A DNA stretch of 20,792 nt from Bryobacteraceae bacterium (GTDB taxonomy: Bacteria; Acidobacteriota; Terriglobia; Bryobacterales; Bryobacteraceae): NCBI GenBank assembly GCA_030039005.1, contig JASHQT010000008.1, positions 1 to 20,792 of the forward strand, in the 5' to 3' direction. Shown one piece after another: positions 1 to 5,756 of this stretch. Numbering within the stretch: position 1 is the first letter of the stretch; every line of letters starts with the position of its first letter. The translations under genes and the position numbers were made by a program. The notes beneath the pieces are model-generated. The model worked only from the letters and a program-made list of their open reading frames with translations. It searched no databases and had not been told where the DNA came from.

Positions 1-702
1 TCGAAAATTCCAGGATACGCAATCCGCCTCTCGATGCCCGCCTTCCATGGATTGTCGGCGTTTATGGTGACATCCAGTGTGGCGGCGCGCTTTTTCAGTC
101 CCCAAGTCGCCGGGGTTGGCGCGACGCCGGTTGGGTTTGGCGTGTTCCGCATCGACCACGATGAAACCAACAATGCCACCGGCCACTTGCAGTATCAGCC
201 ATACAAAAAGCTCCCGTGGTTGAGTTTCAACTGGCGTTTCGACAGCGGACTGGTGGCGGGTCCAGTGCCGTGCGCCGGAGGTGAGGCGTGCCCCAATGGG
301 CCGGGTGGGTCAGATACTGTCGTGTCCGTCCTCAATCTCACGCCCGACCAGCAGTTTGAAGGTGGGCTGTACTGCGGAACCGTTCACGCCACGCCCACCA
401 CCCCGATCAGTCCTACTGGTCTTTGCCCCGCGAACCTGTACGGTTCTAGCCTGGTTTCCATCCCCGCTCCGGGCACCGAGAACAACGACCACAACCCACA
501 GCGCATCGCACCGCGCAATCTCTACGACATCGCCATTGGAGACGACAACCTCTTCCAGGGCGATAAATACCGCTGGAGCGCGCGCTTGGCAGTGGTGAAC
601 CTGGCGAATTCCTATGTGCTGTATAACTTCCTGTCAACGTTCAGCGGGACGCATTACGTGAGTCCGCGCACTGTAACCGCGACGCTCGGGTTCCACTTTT
701 AA
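1..702 (+). CDS. TonB-dependent-receptor-like outer membrane protein, C-terminal part (5' end outside window)
   Basis: The reading frame is open from base 1, so this is the last 233 residues of a larger protein; the ATG at 34 is internal. By eye it aligns without large gaps to the C-terminus of the next gene, at roughly two thirds or more identity. Shared blocks include FRIDHDE, HLQYQP, LTPDQQFE, ATPTTPISP and YNFLSTFSGTHY. It ends in GFHF, the terminal aromatic residue expected of an outer-membrane beta barrel recognised by the BAM machinery. The visible part is barrel only; plug and N-terminal domain would lie upstream. Four cysteines (in PCAGGEAC, YCG and LCP) also occur in the paralogue. 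By family it should import or bind a large ligand at the outer membrane; the substrate cannot be told. It ends 57 nt before the paralogue, so the two are a tandem duplication and may be co-transcribed. Confidence 0.88.
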   Translation, partial: SKIPGYAIRLSMPAFHGLSAFMVTSSVAARFFSPQVAGVGATPVGFGVFRIDHDETNNATGHLQYQPYKKLPWLSFNWRFDSGLVAGPVPCAGGEACPNGPGGSDTVVSVLNLTPDQQFEGGLYCGTVHATPTTPISPTGLCPANLYGSSLVSIPAPGTENNDHNPQRIAPRNLYDIAIGDDNLFQGDKYRWSARLAVVNLANSYVLYNFLSTFSGTHYVSPRTVTATLGFHF

Positions 703-747
703 GCCGGTTCGAATTCCGCCCGCGCGTGTCAGCGCGATCCTCAACGG

Positions 748-753
748 TACAAT
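748..753 (+). promoter_or_regulatory. Candidate -10 element placed for leaderless transcription of the receptor gene
   Basis: TACAAT lies six bases before the ATG at 760, so initiation at the usual distance would fall on or next to the start codon. No good Shine-Dalgarno sequence precedes this ATG. There is no convincing -35 hexamer about 17 bases upstream (cgtgtc at 725-730). The same GTACAATCGA..AATG arrangement precedes the phosphatase gene on the other strand. Prediction only. Confidence 0.4.
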
Positions 754-759
754 CGAAGA

Positions 760-3525
760 ATGAGACGTTTCGGGACCTTCCTGGTCTTTGCGCTTCTAGG
801 GCTTACGCTGCCTGTCATCACGGACGCGCAATCCGCGGGAGGCAATGCGGGGACGGTGCGTGGGAGTGTGCTCGACCCTTCGGGAGCCGCCGTAGCCGGA
901 GCCACGGTGGAAATCCAGAATCCGGTTTCGCACTATTCGAAGACCACTCAGACCGACAGCCAGGGAAATTTCGAGTTCCTTAACGTTCAATTCAACAATT
1001 ACCACCTGACCGCGAGCGCGCCGGGTTTCGAGACCGGCACCGAAGACATCGACGTGCGTTCGGCCTTGCCGGTGACCGCGAACGTGACGCTCCAGATTGG
1101 CGCCGCCACCCAGACCGTGCAGGTAACGGCCGAGGCCGGAGACCTGGTGGAAACCACGCCGGTGACCCACACCGATATCGACCGGGAATTGTTCGACAAG
1201 CTGCCGCTCACAAGCCAATCTTCGGCCCTCAGTTCACTGGTGACGCTGGCGTCGCCGGGGGTCACGGCGGATTCCAACGGCATGTTTCACGGCCTCGGCG
1301 ATCACGCCTCGAACTCTTTTTCGCTCGACGGGCAGCCCATCACCGATCAGCAGAGCAAGGTTTTTTCCAATCAGATTCCCGTGGACGCCGTGCAGTCCAT
1401 GGAAGTGATCGAAGGCGCGCCGCCGGCCGAATACGGGGACAAGACCAGCTTGGTGATCGAGGTCAGCACGCGATCGGGTCTCGGCGCCACGACGCCGCAC
1501 GGCGATGCTTCGCTGGAGTACGGGACTTTCGGCACTACCAGCGGCGCTTTCGATTTATCTTACGGCGGGCAATCCTGGGGAAACTTTTTTGCCGTGGACG
1601 GCCTCAACACCGGACGATTTCTGGATACGCCGGAATTCCAGGTCTACCACGATCACGGCAATCAAGAGAACGTATTCGATCGCGTGGATTATAAGCCCAG
1701 CACGGCGGATACGTTCACCGCGAACCTACAGTTTACGCGCTCCTGGTTCCAGACGCCGAACTCGTTCGATGCGCAGACAGCCGACGCCTGGACCGGGCTG
1801 GTGGTCAATAACGGCGGTCTGGGTCCCAATGGGCTACCGGTAGGCCCCACCGATCAGCGCTCCCAGATCCGAACCTTCGATATCGCGCCCACCTGGACGC
1901 ACCTGTTGAATCCGAACGCCGTGTTTACGTTTGGAGGCTGGGCCCGGCAGGATCAATACAACTATTACCCAAGCGATAATCCGTTCTCCGATTTGATCCC
2001 GGACCTTCAGCTTCAGACCATCGGCCAGAACCGAACGCTGACCAATCTGGGATTGCGCGCGGATGTCTCTTACATCAAGGGGATTCACAATATCAAAGTG
2101 GGAGTGAATTATGAGGATACGCTCCTGACGGAAAGGGACAGCTTTGGAATCGTAGATCCGGCCCTTAACGCCGTATGCTTGAATCCCGATGGAAGCCCCA
2201 ACACGAACCCGAGCATTACGAGCCCCGCGGGTTGCGGTGCCCTCCAACCCAATCCGAATTTCAATCCACTACTGGCCTGCTACGACTTAACGCGGACGTC
2301 GCCGCTGCCCGCTTCCGACGGTTGCCCGGGTTCCACTAGCGGCCTGTATGGCTTTTATGGCCACGCCGACATTCGCGAGTTCGCGGCGTTTTTCCAGGAC
2401 GACATCACGATCCAAAACTGGACCTTCAACGCGGGATTCCGGTTCGACTATTACGACGGCATCACGCACGCGACGCAGCCCGAGCCGCGCCTGGGGATCG
2501 CGTACAAAATCAAACCGAGCAGCACCATCCTGCGCATCTCCTATGCGCGCACGCTGGAGACGCCGTTCAACGAAAACCTCGTGCTCTCAAGCGAGGGATG
2601 CGCGAACCCCGTGGTCAACGCGATCATGTCCACCACCGTGAGCCCCTGCGTGACCAACGTGCCGCTGAGTCCCGGATTCCGCAACGAGTTTCACGCGGGC
2701 CTGCAGCAGGCCTTCGGAAAATACTTCGTGCTGGACGGCGAGTACATCTGGAAGTACACGCACAACGCTTATGACTTCAGCGTGCTGGGCAATTCGCCCA
2801 TCACTTTTCCGATCGAGTGGGCGCGTTCGAACATCCCCGGGTTTACCGTGCGCGGCAGCATGCCGAACTTTCACGGGCTCTCGGCGTATATTGTGATGTC
2901 GCATGTTGCGGCGCGGTTCTTCGAGCCGCAGGTCAGCGGAATCGGCGCCACGCCGACGGGCAGCGAAGTGTTTCGCATCGACCATGACGAGGTCTTCAAC
3001 GAAACCACGCATCTGCAATATCAGCCCTGGAAAAATGGCCCATGGCTCGGATTCACCTGGCGCTACGATAGCGGGATGGTGGCCGGTGCGGTGCCGTGCG
3101 CGGGCGGGAATTGCGCCAACGGCCCGAACGGCAGCGACAGCGTTGTGGACGTTTCCGGACTCACGCCGGACCAGCAGTTCGAAGCCGGTCTATTTTGCGG
3201 GAGCGTGTATGCCACACCCACCACTCCCATCAGCCCGAACGGACTTTGCCCAGCGGCCGAGTACGGGTCACACTTGCTCAAGATTCCAGCGGCCGGCACC
3301 GAGAACGACGATCACAATCCGCCGCGTGTCGCGCCGCGCAGCACATTCGATCTCGCCCTGGGCGACGACAACCTGTTCCACAATGACAAGTACCGCTGGA
3401 GCGCCAAGGTGGAGGTGCTGAATCTGACGAACGAGTACGCACTCTACAATTTTCTATCGACGTTCAGCGGGACGCATTACCTGAGCCCGCGCACCATGAC
3501 CGGAACCGTCGGCTTCCATTTCTAA
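760..3525 (+). CDS. TonB-dependent receptor with N-terminal carboxypeptidase-regulatory-like domain (Oar-like)
   Basis: This 921-residue outer-membrane receptor starts with a signal peptide (residues 1 to about 24: basic MRR, a hydrophobic run through LLGLTLPVI, likely cleavage near TDAQS). A beta-sandwich carboxypeptidase-regulatory-like domain follows (about 30-115; GTVRGSVLDPSGAAVAGATV is its typical opening). A plug region spans about 120-235 (SLDGQPITD, VEVIEG-like QSMEVIEGAPPAEYGD). A long barrel runs from about 240 to 921 and ends in GFHF. Length and order match the Oar-like receptors common in Acidobacteriota. I saw no obvious TonB box. The upstream fragment is its tandem paralogue. 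The ATG at 760 is preferred because the signal peptide begins there. The TAA stop overlaps by four bases the stop of the opposing hydrolase gene. Ligand unknown; peptides, oligosaccharides or siderophores are possible from the family. Confidence 0.92.
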   Translation: MRRFGTFLVFALLGLTLPVITDAQSAGGNAGTVRGSVLDPSGAAVAGATVEIQNPVSHYSKTTQTDSQGNFEFLNVQFNNYHLTASAPGFETGTEDIDVRSALPVTANVTLQIGAATQTVQVTAEAGDLVETTPVTHTDIDRELFDKLPLTSQSSALSSLVTLASPGVTADSNGMFHGLGDHASNSFSLDGQPITDQQSKVFSNQIPVDAVQSMEVIEGAPPAEYGDKTSLVIEVSTRSGLGATTPHGDASLEYGTFGTTSGAFDLSYGGQSWGNFFAVDGLNTGRFLDTPEFQVYHDHGNQENVFDRVDYKPSTADTFTANLQFTRSWFQTPNSFDAQTADAWTGLVVNNGGLGPNGLPVGPTDQRSQIRTFDIAPTWTHLLNPNAVFTFGGWARQDQYNYYPSDNPFSDLIPDLQLQTIGQNRTLTNLGLRADVSYIKGIHNIKVGVNYEDTLLTERDSFGIVDPALNAVCLNPDGSPNTNPSITSPAGCGALQPNPNFNPLLACYDLTRTSPLPASDGCPGSTSGLYGFYGHADIREFAAFFQDDITIQNWTFNAGFRFDYYDGITHATQPEPRLGIAYKIKPSSTILRISYARTLETPFNENLVLSSEGCANPVVNAIMSTTVSPCVTNVPLSPGFRNEFHAGLQQAFGKYFVLDGEYIWKYTHNAYDFSVLGNSPITFPIEWARSNIPGFTVRGSMPNFHGLSAYIVMSHVAARFFEPQVSGIGATPTGSEVFRIDHDEVFNETTHLQYQPWKNGPWLGFTWRYDSGMVAGAVPCAGGNCANGPNGSDSVVDVSGLTPDQQFEAGLFCGSVYATPTTPISPNGLCPAAEYGSHLLKIPAAGTENDDHNPPRVAPRSTFDLALGDDNLFHNDKYRWSAKVEVLNLTNEYALYNFLSTFSGTHYLSPRTMTGTVGFHF

Positions 3526-4442
3526 GGATTCTCGGCGTACACCCGCTTCACCACGTTAGCCACTGGCCCCATGGTCGTCCAATCCGGATATTTCTTCTTG
3601 AATTCGGCCGTCACGATGGTCGCGGCTTCGGTGGCGGACTTACCCTCGCGTTTGAGCTCGAGTGAACGGCTTTGCAGATCGACGATAAACGCCCGCTCCT
3701 CACCGATCAGCGACCCGTCGCCGAGCACGCCGTGATCGGGAACGATGTGGCGTGGGTGGAGAGGTTCCAGTTGATCCAGAATCGCCAGCCAGTTTTTCAC
3801 GCTGGCGTCGGCGCTCGGGATGTTGGGGACGATTTTGTCCTGTACGATGTCGCCGGGGATCAAAGTACTGTCGGGCTCGACGAAGATGATCTCGTCGCCC
3901 AGAGTATGCGCGGGGCCGAGCCACATCAGGCGCGCGGTGACGCCGCCGAGATCCAGCTTGACTTCCTTCGCGAACACGATATCGGGTGGCCGCAGCTTCA
4001 CGTCCTGAAGCAACTCGCGGCTTTGGGCTGAAAAGCTCCGGAACATATTCATCATCTCGACGCCGTGCTTGTCCATCTCCTCCTGCTGGACGGCGGGCCG
4101 GATGATCACCGTGCGCGGGGGAAACGCCTGCTCGCCCATGGCGTGCTCGGGATGAAAATGCGTGGTGGTCAAATACAGCGCCGGAGCCTTAGCCAGTTTC
4201 TCGGCCTGCTTCACCACGATGGCGCCGTTCTTAGGGCCGAGGCCGGTGTCTACTACCAGCGTGGCCCGATCGCCCACCACGATTCCGATGTTGGGGAAGC
4301 CGACGATCGCGTAAACGTGATCCGACACACGAGTGACGGAGTTCTCCGGCAGGTTCATGGACTCCTGCGCGAGCGCGAGTGTTGACCCGAACCACAGAAG
4401 CGGAATGGCGATGGCGATTTTCCGGGACGGCATGAGCATCAT
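3522..4442 (-). CDS. Exported metallo-beta-lactamase-fold hydrolase
   Basis: The protein has 306 residues with a signal peptide of about 25 (PSRKIAIAIPLLW core, cleavage after ALA), so it should act in the periplasm. The metallo-beta-lactamase fold is shown by the metal-binding motif HFHPEH (H95, H97, E99, H100), by H179 in GPAHT, by D198 in IPGD and by H237 in PDHG. These are the expected ligands of a dinuclear zinc site. The oddity is E99, where the canonical HxHxDH motif has Asp. The overall look resembles the non-lactamase branches of the superfamily (quinoprotein-relay, SoxH-like or lactonase-like), so antibiotic hydrolysis should not be assumed. Starts at residues 1, 2 and 4 are all possible and none has a clear ribosome-binding site. 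It lies 38 nt downstream of the phosphatase on the same strand, probably as its operon partner. Confidence 0.9.
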   Translation of the reverse strand: MMLMPSRKIAIAIPLLWFGSTLALAQESMNLPENSVTRVSDHVYAIVGFPNIGIVVGDRATLVVDTGLGPKNGAIVVKQAEKLAKAPALYLTTTHFHPEHAMGEQAFPPRTVIIRPAVQQEEMDKHGVEMMNMFRSFSAQSRELLQDVKLRPPDIVFAKEVKLDLGGVTARLMWLGPAHTLGDEIIFVEPDSTLIPGDIVQDKIVPNIPSADASVKNWLAILDQLEPLHPRHIVPDHGVLGDGSLIGEERAFIVDLQSRSLELKREGKSATEAATIVTAEFKKKYPDWTTMGPVANVVKRVYAENP

Positions 4443-4480
4443 GTTACTACGGCGGTCTGCGCTGTCGGCCAGAGCGCGAA

Positions 4481-5089
4481 TTAGGGCTGCGGTGCGAGAA
4501 GGACGGCGGGGACGGTGGCGGGAGGCACGGGAGTGGCGGCTAGCTGGGGCGTGGGCGCGGTGAAATGCAGGATGAAGCGCTGCATCAGGATCTCCGAGGA
4601 ACTCATGCCGAATGTCTTGGCCTCGTCAAGCGCTTGCTGGTTGGTCCAGCGATCATGCGCGATCCGGTAGCAGGCGATAGCGGTGCCGGTGCGGTCCGCC
4701 CCGCGGCGGCAATGGATGAAGACGGGCCAAGCCGAGTTATCGTTCATCAGCGAGAGCACGGTAGAGATCTGCTGGTCCACCGGCGCTTTGTAGCCGCTCC
4801 AGGCCAGGCGCACGTAGTGCATGCCGGCTCCTTCCACAACGCCGCGCTCCGACTTTTCGCCCCGCAGATCGATCACGGTCTTGATGCCCAGCTTCGCCAG
4901 GGCGGCAAACCCCTGCTTGTTCGGTTGCGCGCCGCGATAGACGTGCTCGTTGACTTGGTGGAAATTGTGGACGCCGAGGACTTCGGGCCCTGGAACCTTC
5001 GGAGAAGATGCAGCTTGCAGGCCAGCCGCACTCAGCGCTAAGGCTAAGATACCGGGAAGTAAGCGCTGGTAAGACGTGGCGCGGGGCAT
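4481..5089 (-). CDS. Exported dual-specificity/tyrosine-type protein phosphatase
   Basis: This 202-residue protein carries the cysteine-phosphatase P-loop HCRRGADRTGT (H126, nucleophile C127, R133), the CX5R signature of the dual-specificity and tyrosine phosphatase fold. Other typical pieces are YRGAQP (51-56) and the strand VIDLRGE (72-78). An N-terminal hydrophobic stretch (LLPGILALALSAAGLQA, about residues 10-26) looks like a signal peptide, so the enzyme is probably periplasmic or lipid-exposed. The C-terminal 30 residues are a proline- and alanine-rich tail. The frame is open upstream to an ATG at 5173, but that start lies inside the tRNA. The ATG at 5089 gives the signal peptide and follows GGAGGAG (12-nt spacer), so it is chosen. 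Substrate unknown: phosphoprotein, phosphoinositide or phosphosugar are all possible for this fold. The hydrolase gene follows after 38 nt. Confidence 0.88.
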   Translation of the reverse strand: MPRATSYQRLLPGILALALSAAGLQAASSPKVPGPEVLGVHNFHQVNEHVYRGAQPNKQGFAALAKLGIKTVIDLRGEKSERGVVEGAGMHYVRLAWSGYKAPVDQQISTVLSLMNDNSAWPVFIHCRRGADRTGTAIACYRIAHDRWTNQQALDEAKTFGMSSSEILMQRFILHFTAPTPQLAATPVPPATVPAVLLAPQP

Positions 5090-5095
5090 TGCTCG

Positions 5096-5101
5096 ATTGT
5101 A
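5096..5101 (-). promoter_or_regulatory. Candidate -10 element upstream of the phosphatase gene
   Basis: Read on the minus strand this is TACAAT, six bases before the ATG at 5089, in the context GTACAATCGAGCAATG. Fourteen of these 16 bases match the sequence before the receptor start at 760. It would give an internal leaderless promoter within the tRNA-phosphatase-hydrolase unit. It immediately follows the GGAGGAG ribosome-binding-site candidate, so the two signals imply different transcripts. Confidence 0.35.
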
Positions 5102-5142
5102 CTCCTCCAGACGTATCTCCCAGCCCTCCGGTTTCGGAGGAG

Positions 5143-5143
<1 letters not shown>
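5101..5143 (-). promoter_or_regulatory. Inverted repeat pairing the tRNA 3' edge with the phosphatase Shine-Dalgarno
   Basis: On the minus strand ACTCCTCC (5143 to 5136) begins at the tRNA discriminator base and is exactly complementary over eight bases to GGAGGAGT (5108 to 5101), the ribosome-binding-site candidate of the phosphatase gene. In a joint tRNA-mRNA transcript this would hide the site. The same CCTCC arm can instead form the local hairpin at 5125-5140, so the two structures exclude each other. Function is inferred from pairing alone. Confidence 0.45.
5125..5140 (-). terminator. Hairpin directly 3' of the tRNA, weak terminator or processing element
   Basis: A six-base perfect stem CCTCCG/CGGAGG with a four-base loop starts three bases after the tRNA 3' end. 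No U-rich tract follows on the minus strand, so it is a poor intrinsic terminator. It may instead mark 3' processing of the tRNA, or serve as the competing arm of the ribosome-binding-site pairing described at 5101-5143. Confidence 0.35.
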
Positions 5144-5216
<73 letters not shown>

Positions 5217-5235
5217 GGCTGCGTGCTACTTCTCG

Positions 5236-5241
5236 ATTATA
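5236..5241 (-). promoter_or_regulatory. -10 element of the tRNA promoter
   Basis: On the minus strand this reads TATAAT, a perfect sigma-70-type -10 hexamer followed by CGA. It ends 19 bases before the mature tRNA 5' end, leaving a leader of about a dozen bases for RNase P removal. The hexamer 17 bases upstream reads TCGAAC, only a weak -35. With the two TACAATCGA sites at 748 and 5101 it suggests the local -10 style is TANAAT followed by CGA. Confidence 0.6.
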
Positions 5242-5317
5242 GGGTTTTGGCCCCGCGTGTTCGAGCCGGCTCATGGTCTAGCGTGATTTGGGCGATAGGA
5301 TCAATGAGCGGGTGATG

Positions 5318-5352
5318 GCAGGCTCCCTCCGAGGCCTGCTTTAGGGAAAGGG
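5318..5352 (+). promoter_or_regulatory. Leader hairpin and ribosome-binding site of the HPt gene
   Basis: GCAGGC (5318-5323) and GCCTGC (5334-5339) form a six-base stem with a ten-base loop. The purine-rich ribosome-binding region AGGGAAAGGG (5343-5352) follows directly and sits five bases before the GTG start. The loop contains TCCCT (5324-5328), exactly complementary to AGGGA (5343-5347), so a pseudoknot-like fold could cover part of the site. Regulation is only suggested. Confidence 0.4.
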
Positions 5353-5357
5353 CCTTT

Positions 5358-5663
5358 GTGATTATCGATGTGAACGCTGCAGTCGCCGAACTGGTTCCGG
5401 GTTATCTCGAGCGGCGCGAAGCCGAAATTCGCGTCCTGGAAGACGCCCTCGCGGCGGGCGATCTCGCGGTAATTCAGCGCATCGCGCACAACCTGAAGGG
5501 CACCGGCGCTGGGTACGGCTTCCCCGCCATCACCGCTATCGGCCGGGCCATGGAGGCAGCGGCGAAAACCGGTGACCGGGGCGAGATCCACACGCGGTTG
5601 TCGGAGTTGACCGATCTGCTCGGGACACTCAAGAACTCTTGCGTGTCAGGCGCGCGCCCTTAA
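5358..5663 (+). CDS. HPt (histidine phosphotransfer) domain protein
   Basis: This 101-residue single-domain protein is all predicted helix, with no membrane segment. The motif AHNLKGTGAGYG places the phosphoryl-accepting histidine at H44 in the HPt signature HxxKG, flanked by the typical following helix AITAIGRAMEAAAKTGD. Proteins of this kind shuttle phosphate between aspartates of two receiver domains in multistep phosphorelays. The start is GTG at 5358, supported by AGGGAAAGGG five bases upstream; the nearby ATG at 5368 is in another frame. It is first in a plus-strand block with a histidine kinase, a single-domain receiver and a receiver-ATPase. It is separated from the kinase gene by 93 nt with a weak hairpin, so it may be its own transcription unit or read through. 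Its natural partners are most likely the three receiver domains encoded immediately downstream. Confidence 0.9.
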   Translation: MIIDVNAAVAELVPGYLERREAEIRVLEDALAAGDLAVIQRIAHNLKGTGAGYGFPAITAIGRAMEAAAKTGDRGEIHTRLSELTDLLGTLKNSCVSGARP

Positions 5664-5675
5664 ACTCCGTTTCCG

Positions 5676-5691
5676 GAAGAGAGCTTCTTTT
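5676..5691 (+). terminator. Weak hairpin with short T run after the HPt gene
   Basis: GAAG/CTTC with a four-base loop is followed by TTTT, 13 nt after the HPt stop codon. The stem is only four pairs (five with a G-T pair), so at best this is a weak or attenuating terminator. No other terminator candidate lies in the 93-nt gap. Confidence 0.25.
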
Positions 5692-5756
5692 CTCGGCAAA
5701 AAATCTCGCGCATGTTGCGCTGATCGCGGCCGATATGGATAGCAGATCAGCCTTCC

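Noticed and set aside
34..702. ATG at 34 as the start of a small 222-residue protein
   Set aside because: The frame is open to base 1 and the residues before the ATG match the paralogue (SKIPGYAIRLS against SNIPGFTVRGS), so the gene is cut by the window edge.
703..759. CGCGC/GCGCG inverted repeat (721-736) as terminator of the first receptor gene
   Set aside because: Five pairs only, no T run after it, and expected by chance in GC-rich DNA.
3522..4442. Calling the MBL-fold protein an antibiotic-resistance beta-lactamase
   Set aside because: The fold is shared by many hydrolases, the zinc motif is HFHPEH, and nothing nearby points to resistance.
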